Source: Clostridiales bacterium
Lineage (GTDB): Bacteria > Bacillota > Clostridia > Oscillospirales > JAAYOS01
Assembly (NCBI GenBank): GCA_012521525.1
Contig: JAAYMG010000310.1
Span: 1-7,446 of the forward strand
Reading direction: 5' to 3'
DNA: 7,446 bases
Positions 1 through 6,472 of this stretch are shown piece after piece; within the stretch, counting starts at the first letter, position 1; each line of letters starts with the position of its first letter. The notes below the pieces were generated by a model. It ran no database searches, was not told the origin of the DNA, and saw only the letters and a list, made by a program, of their open reading frames with translations. The position numbers were made by a program, and so were the translations under genes.

Positions 1-849
1 CCCGCCGATCCACTTGTCGTCATCATCGACATACCAGTCCTTTCCGCTTTGTGCGGTCAGCCTCTCCTGAACTTTCCGCGTATTCATTTCGATCCTGATC
101 GCAGCAACGGAGACAACAAAACCGAACGAAATAATCAATATTATGTTCCATACCGGGTAATTGCGAGTAAAGAATGTTCCGATACCGAGAGCGGAAAAAC
201 TGTATGCACATACCAGCCACATTTTTCCCCAGTTATACCGGCGTACCTGAGTCAAGACCCGGGAAAGCTCAACATTCCTGTCGACTGTCTCCGACTTGTT
301 GCGGTATAGATAACGATAACAGAGCCAAAACAACGCCGGACAAGCAGCAAACGTGACATAAAGCGGCCAAAAGCTCCTGTCCCATATCAGCGGAAGCAGG
401 CACAACAACACCGCCGGCAGGAAGACCCACGGAGTCAACCACCTGTTAGGTGGGATCACCTCAGTGTCTATCCAGATGCCCTTGCTTTCCTCCCTTTTCC
501 AACCCTTTTCCAATTTTAGCTTTTTCAAAGTCCTGTTGCATAGAACATACGGGATATTCGGCAGTATGATCAAGAGGTCGACCCAAGTGCACCATAATGT
601 AAAAGAAACAGTCATGCCGCGCACAAACAGGCACGGAACGGCTATTACAATGAGAATTATACATATCGATATTTGCTGTTTTTTAAAGCGTTCAAGTATC
701 CGCTGCACCTGCTCATCTTCACGGGCTTCGTATGGCAAAGTGACCCCTATCACTATATTCTTCTTAAATTTTGTCTCGTTTACGAGCATATAACAGATGA
801 GCGGAGCGGTCCATATGATGCTTGCCCAAAGTATTATCGAAAAGATCAT
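1..849 (-). CDS. DUF5808-family multi-pass membrane protein, 3' end cut by window edge
   Basis: The frame is open from the ATG at 849 to the window edge: 283 codons with no stop, so the C-terminus is missing. The start overlaps the gntR stop as ATGA, with GGAGGGG seven bases or fewer upstream, which points to translational coupling. Hydrophobic stretches suggest about seven membrane segments, near residues 2-23, 62-78, 84-103, 138-156, 160-182, 210-227 and 232-252. A charged cytoplasmic-type loop with EDEQVQRILERFKK lies at about 44-57. The last visible residues, DWYVDDDDKWIGG (271-283), match the start of the DUF5808 motif, normally followed by a Tyr-Tyr-Asn-Pro segment just beyond the edge. 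Such proteins commonly sit beside small GntR regulators in Bacillota. Their biochemical role is unknown; an envelope-related role is only inference. Family assignment is fairly sure, function is not. Confidence 0.85.
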   Translation of the reverse strand, partial: MIFSIILWASIIWTAPLICYMLVNETKFKKNIVIGVTLPYEAREDEQVQRILERFKKQQISICIILIVIAVPCLFVRGMTVSFTLWCTWVDLLIILPNIPYVLCNRTLKKLKLEKGWKREESKGIWIDTEVIPPNRWLTPWVFLPAVLLCLLPLIWDRSFWPLYVTFAACPALFWLCYRYLYRNKSETVDRNVELSRVLTQVRRYNWGKMWLVCAYSFSALGIGTFFTRNYPVWNIILIISFGFVVSVAAIRIEMNTRKVQERLTAQSGKDWYVDDDDKWIGG

Positions 850-1217
850 AGCTGCCCCTCCTCATAAAGTTTCCTGCAGAGGTTTATAACGTCTTCCCGG
901 CTCATGCCTGCCAGTCTCAGCTCCGATATGCGCAGCCTCAATGCCTCGATCGTTTCCCGGGGAATCGATACTTCCTTATTCTTTGATACTATGACCGCGC
1001 CGCTGCGCCTGTCGGTATTGATGTATCCTTCCTGTTTCAGCAATTGGTATGCCTTGCTTACCGTCATCATATTGATCCCGCTTTCTTCCGCCAGCGCTCT
1101 TATTGTCGGCAGGCGGTCTCCGGGCAGCAATTTCCCCTCCGCAATACCTATGACCACCTGGTTTCTAAGCTGCATGTACAGGGGAATATTGCTGTTAAAG
1201 TCAAAATGAAAGATCAT
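846..1217 (-). CDS. GntR-family transcriptional regulator, YtrA subfamily
   Basis: This 123-residue protein has a winged helix-turn-helix of the GntR type at about residues 8-77. It opens with the typical IPLYMQLRNQV segment, followed by GDRLPTIRALAEESGIN and MTVSKAYQLLKQEGYI. A short C-terminal helical part (about 85-123) replaces the large effector domain of other GntR proteins. That length and layout are those of the YtrA subfamily, whose members are usually autorepressors of a downstream membrane-protein or ABC-transporter operon. The ATG at 1217 follows a GGGGGCGAGG ribosome binding site. A consensus promoter lies just upstream, with an inverted repeat over its -10 box. The stop overlaps the start of the membrane protein gene by 4 bp, so the two form an operon. 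I infer that the protein represses this operon; no ligand can be read from the sequence. Confidence 0.93.
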   Translation of the reverse strand: MIFHFDFNSNIPLYMQLRNQVVIGIAEGKLLPGDRLPTIRALAEESGINMMTVSKAYQLLKQEGYINTDRRSGAVIVSKNKEVSIPRETIEALRLRISELRLAGMSREDVINLCRKLYEEGQL

Positions 1218-1230
1218 GTTCCTCGCCCCC

Positions 1231-1255
1231 TTTGCATTATATATTATAATGCAAA
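1231..1255. promoter_or_regulatory. Inverted-repeat operator overlapping the gntR -10 box
   Basis: TTTGCATTATA (1231-1241) and TATAATGCAAA (1245-1255) form a perfect 11-bp inverted repeat with a 3-bp spacer. It spans the -10 box and probable start site of the gntR promoter and ends one base before the GC-rich stretch containing the ribosome binding site. Dimeric GntR regulators of the YtrA type bind AT-rich palindromes at their own promoters. The position and symmetry therefore suggest an autorepression site. Binding itself is inferred. Confidence 0.7.
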
Positions 1256-1272
1256 TAATTCAAATATGTCAA
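1243..1272 (-). promoter_or_regulatory. Sigma-A-type promoter of the gntR operon
   Basis: Read on the minus strand, a perfect TTGACA (1267-1272) is followed after 18 bp by a perfect TATAAT (1243-1248). Transcription would start near 1236, giving an untranslated leader of about 18 nt before the GntR ATG at 1217. A second TATAAT at 1236-1241 is 25 bp from the -35 box and is unlikely to be the functional one. Confidence 0.85.
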
Positions 1273-1350
1273 TACGAAATTTTCAAATTAATGCAAGAGC
1301 CCAAATCCATAAAGAGATGAGATAGAAAATATCAAACCGTGGTTCCGGAT

Positions 1351-1386
1351 AAATAAAACCGCCTAAGTCCTTTTAGACTTAAGCGG
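1351..1386 (-). terminator. Rho-independent terminator of the HAD phosphatase gene
   Basis: On the minus strand CCGCTTAAGTC (1376-1386) pairs with GACTTAGGCGG (1359-1369), 11 bp with one G-U pair and a 6-nt loop (TAAAAG). The U-rich tail TTTTATTT (1351-1358) follows. It begins 14 nt after the stop codon at 1401 and separates this gene from the gntR promoter downstream. Confidence 0.9.
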
Positions 1387-1400
1387 CGCTTGAGTTATGT

Positions 1401-2312
1401 TTATGTGAGATGATGCGGTGCTTCGGATGCGGAGGAAAGGATTTTTTCTTTTTCCCTGTTCCTTATTCGGTCTGCAATTTGCTGTATTTTACTCGTTATC
1501 CACATGTATGCCGTTGTATTTTCAGAATAGTCAGCCTCAGCGTACATATCTACGCGGCCATCCGCACGCATTTGCTCCACTTGCTGCATAGCCTGCATAT
1601 CCCCTCTGGGGTAAATGGCGAACGTGGCACCGCCGTTCTGCTTTACCACTGAAAACGCGGGGATATCACTTGGCCCGTCAGCTATGTATATCATGTTCTC
1701 AAATTGGACCCTCCGCATATCTCTTGGTATTTTGTCATTGACACTGATACCATCGATCTTGCCGATGCCCTTGTTGATTTCAAAAATAGCACGTGTTTTT
1801 GTGGTATTATCGATAGTATACACGATTTCGCTGATAACAGGGTCACCGTCCCGATCAGGTGCTTCGATCAGCTCGCAGCCCCATACTCCATCAACATATG
1901 GCATGAGAATGGATCCGCGGATGACCTCAGCAAATCCTGTGCTTACGATGTAATGCTCAACCTGAATACCATACTCGGAATATGACTTATCATCCTCAAA
2001 CATATTTTTGGTCTTTTTCAATATTTCCGGAATACCATTGTAAAACTTCTGCTCTTTCCCGAATTCACGAAGCATGGCATTGCTGAGTTTCGGAAAGGTC
2101 CCGTCGTGTGCGCACTTGATGAAATAGTTAAGATAATATGTATCCCTGTTTACACGGATCCCCTTGCTTTCATATTCATTCCGTACGGCATCGACCTTTT
2201 TCCAGAAATCGCGGGCGTCTATATTAAATCTTCTGAATATAGGGTCCTGCATATAACCATCGATCAACGTTTTGTCACAATCCCATATGACAGCAATGAT
2301 GTTCGCCAACAT
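1401..2312 (-). CDS. HAD-superfamily hydrolase (phosphatase-like)
   Basis: This 303-residue soluble protein carries all four HAD motifs. Motif I is WDCDKT, with nucleophile Asp11 and Asp13. Motif II is Ser124 in YIVSTGF. Motif III is probably Lys172 in DNTTKTRAIFEINKG. Motif IV is DGPSD, with Asp212 and Asp216 for magnesium. About 109 residues separate motifs I and II, which fits a C1 helical cap like that of phosphoserine-phosphatase relatives. Roughly 85 residues follow motif IV, ending in a polar tail. It is likely a magnesium-dependent phosphomonoesterase; the substrate cannot be told. The ATG at 2312 follows AGGAGGG at only about 4 nt, which is short. TTG at codon 2 would give better spacing, so the exact start is slightly uncertain. 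It is a single-gene unit with its own promoter and terminator. Confidence 0.88.
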   Translation of the reverse strand: MLANIIAVIWDCDKTLIDGYMQDPIFRRFNIDARDFWKKVDAVRNEYESKGIRVNRDTYYLNYFIKCAHDGTFPKLSNAMLREFGKEQKFYNGIPEILKKTKNMFEDDKSYSEYGIQVEHYIVSTGFAEVIRGSILMPYVDGVWGCELIEAPDRDGDPVISEIVYTIDNTTKTRAIFEINKGIGKIDGISVNDKIPRDMRRVQFENMIYIADGPSDIPAFSVVKQNGGATFAIYPRGDMQAMQQVEQMRADGRVDMYAEADYSENTTAYMWITSKIQQIADRIRNREKEKILSSASEAPHHLT

Positions 2313-2338
2313 GAACCCTCCTCTTATCGATCCTCAAT

Positions 2339-2366
2339 ATTATACTTGATGCTATGTCACAGCAAA
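2339..2366 (-). promoter_or_regulatory. Probable promoter of the HAD phosphatase gene
   Basis: On the minus strand a perfect TATAAT (2339-2344) lies 26 bp before the ATG at 2312. A weak -35-like TTTGCT (2361-2366) sits 16 bp further upstream. The -10 box is convincing and the -35 box is poor. Confidence 0.55.
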
Positions 2367-2704
2367 TGGTTGAATTTAGTCCTTTTCAAGAGGTATCTTT
2401 TTGATTCCTTAAATTCGTATTTTAGTAATATTTCGTATTGGTTTTGAATCATCCATTATTTCTCCGCCTTTTGATCCAAAGCTGTTTAGTAATGAATATT
2501 CTAAATTATAACATATAAAAAATGCAATCGCTAATAAACATTAAGATCGTATTTGGTTCGACAGTAAAAAACGCCCTTACTTAATTTTCTTATCTATTTT
2601 TGGGCGGCAGAAACACAGCTTTACTTTAACTGCTATCTATTCTGAAATATAAAGACCCTGAATCAAGTCCATCCGACTTACTTCAGGGTCTAACCTATGC
2701 TTAA
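2345..2704. other. AT-rich intergenic region between guaA and the HAD gene
   Basis: About 360 bp contain no credible gene on either strand. The right end holds the guaA terminator (2643-2691) and the left end the HAD promoter region. Between them is AT-rich sequence without clear similarity to anything I recognise. A short CGCCC/GGGCG pair (2572-2576 and 2602-2606) precedes six U on the minus strand, but its loop of 25 nt makes it a poor terminator. Confidence 0.6.
2643..2691 (-). terminator. Rho-independent terminator of guaA
   Basis: On the minus strand AGACCCTGAA (2682-2691) pairs perfectly with TTCAGGGTCT (2653-2662). A 2x2 internal loop follows, then AAGTC pairs with GACTT (2675-2679 with 2665-2669) around a 5-nt loop. 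The tail TTTATATTTCA follows. The hairpin starts 13 nt after the guaA stop at 2705. Confidence 0.9.
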
Positions 2705-4237
2705 TCATTCCCACTCGATCGTTGCGGGTGGCTTTGTCGTTATATCGTAAACCAGGCGGTTGACTTCCTTGACCTCGTTTACTATACGGTTTGAAACTCT
2801 TTCAAGTACATCATAAGGGATCTTTGCCCAGTCAGCGGTCATGAAGTCGGTCGTCGTTACGGCGCGGAGTGCTATTGTATAGTCATATGTCCTGACGTCA
2901 CCCATCACGCCGACAGACCTCATGTTGGTCAACACAGCAAAGTATTGGCTGATGCTGCTGTCCAGCCCCGCGGCTTCAAGCTCTTCTCTGAAAATCGCGT
3001 CGGCCTCACGAAGGATATCGAGTTTCTCCTTTGTGATCTCACCGATGACGCGTACCGCAAGGCCAGGGCCGGGGAACGGCTGCCTGCGGACGATCCTTTC
3101 AGGCAGTCCCAACTCTCTGCCCAGCGCCCTTACCTCATCCTTGAAAAGCAGGCGCAGCGGCTCGATGATTTCCTTGAAGTCTATAAAATCGGGAAGCCCT
3201 CCGACATTGTGGTGGCTCTTGATTACCGCGGCGTCTCCCGCGCCCGATTCTATGATATCCGGGTAGATCGTACCCTGAACAAGATAGTCGACTTTGCCGA
3301 TCTTCTTTGCTTCCTCTTCAAATACGCGGATAAACTCCTCGCCAATGATCTTCCGCTTTTTCTCCGGATCGGTAACACCGGCCAGCTTCGTCAGAAAGCG
3401 CTCTTCAGCGTTGACGCGTATGAAGTTTATATCTCCTCCGCCGAATGCCTCCTCGATTTCGTTGCCTTCATTTTTACGCATGAGTCCGGTATCGACAAAA
3501 ATGCATGTCAGCTGCTTTCCGACCGCCTTTTTCATCAGCTGTGCACAAACCGAGCTGTCCACGCCGCCGGAGAGCGCAAGCAAAACCTTCCCGTTACCGA
3601 CCTTCTCTCTCACATCCGATATGATTTGCTGAGCGTAATTGTGCATGGTCCAGTCGCCCGAGGCGCCGCAGACATCATACAGGAAGTTTTTCAATATAAG
3701 TGTCCCGTTATCGGTATGATTCACTTCGGGATGAAATTGCAGGCCATACAGTTTTCTTTCGCTGTCTTCCATTGCCGCCACAGGGCATTCGCTGCTGAAA
3801 GCGACAGAACGGAAACCTGCAGGCATTTCGGAGACGAAGTCGGTATGGCTCATCCACACCATACCCTCATCACCCAGCCCTTTGAAGAGCGGAGAGGAGC
3901 GATCATAGCGGACAGCAGTCTTTCCATATTCACGTTTGTCAGCCGGCTTTACGTTTCCTCCCAGCACATGGGACATAGCCTGCAGTCCGTAACAGATGCC
4001 CAGTATCGGAATGCCTAACTCAAACAGTTCCTTATCGGGCTTTGGAGCATTCTCAATGTAAACACTGTTTGGCCCGCCGGTAAATATGATACCGATCGGC
4101 GCCTTTTCTTTGATCTCCGCCACAGTCATCCGGTAGGGATGCACCTCGCAGTAGACTCCGCATTCCCTTACCCGTCTCGCGATCAACTGGTTGTACTGTC
4201 CGCCGAAATCGAGGATGAGCACCGTCTGCTTTGCCAT
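2705..4237 (-). CDS. guaA: GMP synthase (glutamine-hydrolysing)
   Basis: GuaA converts XMP, ATP and glutamine to GMP in the cytosol, the last step of de novo guanine nucleotide synthesis. The 510-residue protein is of normal family length. The N-terminal class I glutamine amidotransferase domain (about 4-190) has oxyanion-loop TGGP (54-57), nucleophile Cys82 in GICYGLQ, and His169 and Glu171 in QFHPEV. The ATP-pyrophosphatase domain follows with its P-loop SGGVDSS (223-229). The C-terminal dimerisation domain contains RRQPFPGPGLAVRV (384-397) and ends in the typical KPPATIEWE. I chose the ATG at 4237 because MAKQTVLILDFGGQ is the family's N-terminus and GTGAGG precedes it by about 6 nt. A longer frame from a TTG at 4351 would add 38 non-homologous residues. 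The gene stands alone, with its own promoter, leader and terminator. All catalytic residues are present. Confidence 0.98.
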   Translation of the reverse strand: MAKQTVLILDFGGQYNQLIARRVRECGVYCEVHPYRMTVAEIKEKAPIGIIFTGGPNSVYIENAPKPDKELFELGIPILGICYGLQAMSHVLGGNVKPADKREYGKTAVRYDRSSPLFKGLGDEGMVWMSHTDFVSEMPAGFRSVAFSSECPVAAMEDSERKLYGLQFHPEVNHTDNGTLILKNFLYDVCGASGDWTMHNYAQQIISDVREKVGNGKVLLALSGGVDSSVCAQLMKKAVGKQLTCIFVDTGLMRKNEGNEIEEAFGGGDINFIRVNAEERFLTKLAGVTDPEKKRKIIGEEFIRVFEEEAKKIGKVDYLVQGTIYPDIIESGAGDAAVIKSHHNVGGLPDFIDFKEIIEPLRLLFKDEVRALGRELGLPERIVRRQPFPGPGLAVRVIGEITKEKLDILREADAIFREELEAAGLDSSISQYFAVLTNMRSVGVMGDVRTYDYTIALRAVTTTDFMTADWAKIPYDVLERVSNRIVNEVKEVNRLVYDITTKPPATIEWE

Positions 4238-4365
4238 GTTCCGCCTCACTTCCACGACTATCCTGTCGTCGTTATGTTTCCCGTTCAGACAACATTTCCT
4301 GATTATATCAATCCGGATCGAATCGCCTGGATCGTTTCGGGAAAAAATCAAATGTCCGGAATAAT
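4238..4365 (-). other. guaA 5' leader with possible RNA structure
   Basis: The presumed transcript has about 128 nt before the guaA ATG. TTTCCCG (4338-4344 on the minus strand) can pair with CGGGAAA (4277-4283), closing a region of about 55 nt. Nearer the start, ACGAC (4265-4269) pairs with GTCGT (4254-4258) around the loop AGGATA. I do not see the conserved loops of a guanine riboswitch or a terminator hairpin, so regulation through this leader is unproven. Confidence 0.3.
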
Positions 4366-4371
4366 AGAAAT

Positions 4372-4400
4372 ACTTTAATATACGATTTTTCCATTGTCAA
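4372..4400 (-). promoter_or_regulatory. Probable guaA promoter
   Basis: On the minus strand a perfect TTGACA (4395-4400) is followed after 17 bp by TAAAGT (4372-4377), which matches four of six -10 positions. This would give a guaA leader of roughly 125-130 nt. A perfect small dyad, TTGCG-CC-CGCAA (4430-4441), lies about 30 bp upstream of the -35 box and could be a regulator site, which is only a guess. Confidence 0.6.
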
Positions 4401-4441
4401 GCCGTGCAAATTTAAACTTTCAAAGCCCTTTGCGCCCGCAA

Positions 4442-4649
4442 TTTGTATAAATTTCCCCGTTAACTGGCCGGTTCAGTGATAATATTCTATCCGGGCATTT
4501 TCCCCGTCAAAATATATCATATCTACATCCTATTGCTATACGCCCGGAAGAATGTTGATAGCTAACAGCCGTTTCGGTCTATGTGCTCCATGTATGCAGC
4601 CGACCACTCCGGATGTTCTGTCCGTTCTGATATGATACCATCATTTTTG
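4442..4649. other. Intergenic region upstream of the guaA promoter
   Basis: About 200 bp without a recognisable gene. It contains a widely spaced inverted repeat, CCGGGC (4491-4496) and GCCCGG (4542-4547), and two copies of TTTCCCCGT (4452-4460 and 4499-4507). No U-tract follows, so it does not look like a terminator for the upstream GNAT remnant. A 32-codon open stretch on the minus strand just after that remnant has no start codon and no recognisable similarity. Confidence 0.4.
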
Positions 4650-4904
4650 CTAATATCCCGCTATCTCATACGAAGTATATTCACGGTCAAACCTGTATCC
4701 AAGTTTCTCCGCCAGAGCCTTCGACTCCTTATTGTGAGCGTCCCAACTGAGATACGGGGCAGCGGCGGATCCCGGATGGTCGATGGAATCCACATATATA
4801 TTGCCCATTACCCCCTGCAGGCATGACCATATTAATGTGCTTTCCCATCCTGCAAACAGCGGTTCTACCGTTTTGGTATCGATCACTTTAAAACATCTAT
4901 CCAT
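4650..4904 (-). pseudogene. GNAT acetyltransferase (ZmaR-like) remnant with internal deletion
   Basis: The 84-codon frame joins the two ends of a GNAT-family acetyltransferase of the PF12746 (ZmaR-like) type, normally about 240-260 residues. Residues 1-48 match the family's N-terminus: FKVID, then PLFAGWESTLIWSCLQGVMG and a VDS-x-x-HPGSA segment. Residues 51-84 match its extreme C-terminus: LSWDAHNKESKALAEKLGY followed by FDREYTSYEI. The intervening part, with most of the acetyl-CoA-binding core, is absent, and the junction (about residues 47-51) keeps the reading frame. Upstream of the ATG at 4904 there is only a weak AAGG at about 10 nt. I read it as a decayed gene that cannot be an active acetyltransferase. 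A small functional derivative or an assembly error remain possible. The family call is from remembered motifs, not a search. Confidence 0.72.
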
Positions 4905-5055
4905 ACCAATATTACCTTATTTCCCGTCTTCCTTGTTTTTCTTCATTGAAGACCTAAGTTACTCAAAAACGGGTATTAGCAACGATCTAAACGGCAGTTT
5001 TTAAACCCTATATCCAATTTAATGTGCTTAACTTTACCACATGCTCCAGCGTCAA

Positions 5056-6252
5056 TCAATATGAGTTTAATATTGCATATGCGTGGATCGAGTTCAATAT
5101 AAACCCTCCATGCGAGGTATAGATTACGATACCGTACCCTTCTCTCCCGTCGCCCACTCTGAAAGGTATCCAACCTTCGACAATGGTATTTGGCTTAATA
5201 GTGGAAGGCAGTGTCTTCTCACCCAAGACTGCCAAATCTTCTGGCTTAAATGTGACATGTTCTCCTGCTCCGTCAGAGAGAATTTTATCTATCGTCATAT
5301 CTTCGCCGGTAGTATTAGCGATCTTGACTTTGACAAGTGCCAAGAAGCCATTCCCCTTGTCGATAGGTCCGATTTTCTCGTTTTCTACAGGAAGAACTCC
5401 ATTTACCATGACTTTGGCCTTTTCGTTACCGATAACCTCCCACGCCATTCCTGCCATTGTATAAGGATTGCCTTCATCATCGTAAATCACATCGCCATGC
5501 TTGTATGGTTTAGTGTTTACGATGTCAGATTCCTCATTTGGCAGTGCACGGTAGTAAAGACCACCAAGGGTATAAGATAATCCTCCGATGTCCATACAAA
5601 CAGCACTTGCGTCAGGATTCTCGGCAGTAACGACAATCCTTTTGACTTCGCCAGGTGTAATAGAAATCGGTGCTCCCTGAACTTTAGACCCTGCGATTTC
5701 TTTGCCCTCAGTGTCCATAATGGAGAAGTAAAGACTATCATCATTAATCACAAGAGTCTTACTTCCTGTGTTACCAATGTCAATAACGAGCCTTGCCCTT
5801 TTAAACTCTCGAATATGATACCTAAAAGTATCATGATATATCGGAGTAAGAATACCAACTCTAAATCCTAATGCATCTTCAACACTGTAAGACTTCTGCG
5901 GGCCCATGTCCAAATCAGGGAGTTGTGCCATTGGGATAATTTCCACAATATCTTTACCTTCATCCTTCACTTCCGTTTCCGCTTCTTTTTCTGTTGCAGT
6001 GACTTCTTCTCCTACTCCAGAAATATTGTCCTCAGAAATATCCTCATCCAATATGGAAGAATCATCGGCTAAATCATCTTCTTTCCCATTTTGCTGATCC
6101 GATTTTTCATCAGTATGTATATTTGCATAATCTTCTCCGCTTTTAGCCGCCTCATCGTTTATAGAGTCGTTAGATGTACAACCGGACAAAATAATAAATA
6201 AACTAAGTAGAATACTAATCAAAAGCTTTACAGACTTATCGACATGATTCAT
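5056..6252 (-). CDS. Putative lipoprotein with acidic linker and two DUF4352-like domains
   Basis: I do not recognise a named family. The 398-residue protein begins with a lipoprotein signal peptide: Lys6 and Lys9, a hydrophobic core at 10-22, and lipobox LSGC with Cys25 as the predicted lipidation site. It should therefore be anchored outside the membrane. Residues 26-105 form a low-complexity acidic linker rich in Asp, Glu, Ser and Asn. Two beta-rich segments follow, about 120-240 (with LVIDIGNTGSKTLVIND and ITPGEVKRIVV) and about 255-395 (with LVKVKIANTTGEDMTIDKI and IKPNTIVEGWIPF). Both resemble the immunoglobulin-like layout of DUF4352-type lipoproteins and may be a duplication. The ATG at 6252 has a weak site, GGAAGTGGGAAT. 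The gene is visibly more AT-rich than rpsI or guaA. It stands alone after the ribosomal operon's terminator. An envelope adhesion or sensing role is only a guess. Confidence 0.82.
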   Translation of the reverse strand: MNHVDKSVKLLISILLSLFIILSGCTSNDSINDEAAKSGEDYANIHTDEKSDQQNGKEDDLADDSSILDEDISEDNISGVGEEVTATEKEAETEVKDEGKDIVEIIPMAQLPDLDMGPQKSYSVEDALGFRVGILTPIYHDTFRYHIREFKRARLVIDIGNTGSKTLVINDDSLYFSIMDTEGKEIAGSKVQGAPISITPGEVKRIVVTAENPDASAVCMDIGGLSYTLGGLYYRALPNEESDIVNTKPYKHGDVIYDDEGNPYTMAGMAWEVIGNEKAKVMVNGVLPVENEKIGPIDKGNGFLALVKVKIANTTGEDMTIDKILSDGAGEHVTFKPEDLAVLGEKTLPSTIKPNTIVEGWIPFRVGDGREGYGIVIYTSHGGFILNSIHAYAILNSY

Positions 6253-6272
6253 ATTCCCACTTCCATTTTTGT

Positions 6273-6313
6273 ATCTTTTTTCAAACTTTCTAAGTACCTA
6301 ATCTTTTTTCAAA
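6273..6313. repeat. 13-bp direct repeat upstream of the lipoprotein gene
   Basis: ATCTTTTTTCAAA occurs at 6273-6285 and again at 6301-6313, starting 28 bp apart. Both copies lie within about 60 bp upstream of the lipoprotein ATG. They could be a tandem regulator site, though AT-rich 13-mers can recur by chance. Confidence 0.6.
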
Positions 6314-6379
6314 TTAAAGTAAAGCCGCTGACCTCGAAATAATCTCATTTTACTATCTTAAATGACAAAATTATATACC

Positions 6380-6416
6380 AAAAACCGCCAAAGGCAATTA
6401 AACCCATGACGGTTTT
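6380..6416 (-). terminator. Rho-independent terminator of the rplM-rpsI operon
   Basis: On the minus strand AAAACCGTCA (6407-6416) pairs with TGGCGGTTTT (6381-6390) in a 10-bp stem with one G-U pair and a 16-nt loop. The distal arm ends in TTTTT, which serves as the U-tract. It starts about 56 nt after the rpsI stop. A smaller hairpin, CTGTTT-GT-AAACAG (6454-6467), lies between the stop and the terminator. Confidence 0.7.
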
Positions 6417-6472
6417 GAAAACTCGCAAATAAATTTTGCAAATATGAACGATCCTGTTTGTAAACAGTAAAA

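Noticed and set aside
2566..2606. Second terminator candidate, CGCCC/GGGCG before six U on the minus strand
   Set aside because: The stem is only 5 bp with a 25-nt A-rich loop, and guaA already has a far better terminator immediately after its stop.
2945..4018. 357-codon open frame on the plus strand inside guaA
   Set aside because: It is antisense to an unmistakable guaA with all catalytic motifs. Its composition is that of a mirror frame in GC-rich coding DNA and it has no recognisable domains.
4238..4351. N-terminal extension of guaA by 38 residues from a TTG at 4351
   Set aside because: The extra residues do not resemble GuaA. The ATG at 4237 has a good ribosome binding site and begins at the family's usual N-terminus.
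4238..4400. Guanine riboswitch in the guaA leader
   Set aside because: The conserved purine-riboswitch loop and junction sequences are not visible, and no terminator hairpin precedes the gene.
4556..4652. 32-codon open stretch after the GNAT remnant (contains HPEWSAAYMEHI)
   Set aside because: It has no start codon, follows a stop directly and matches no family I know. A stretch this long without a stop is common by chance.
4976..5173. 65-codon minus-strand frame overlapping the end of the lipoprotein gene
   Set aside because: It overlaps the lipoprotein C-terminus in another frame, has no recognisable domain and no good ribosome binding site.
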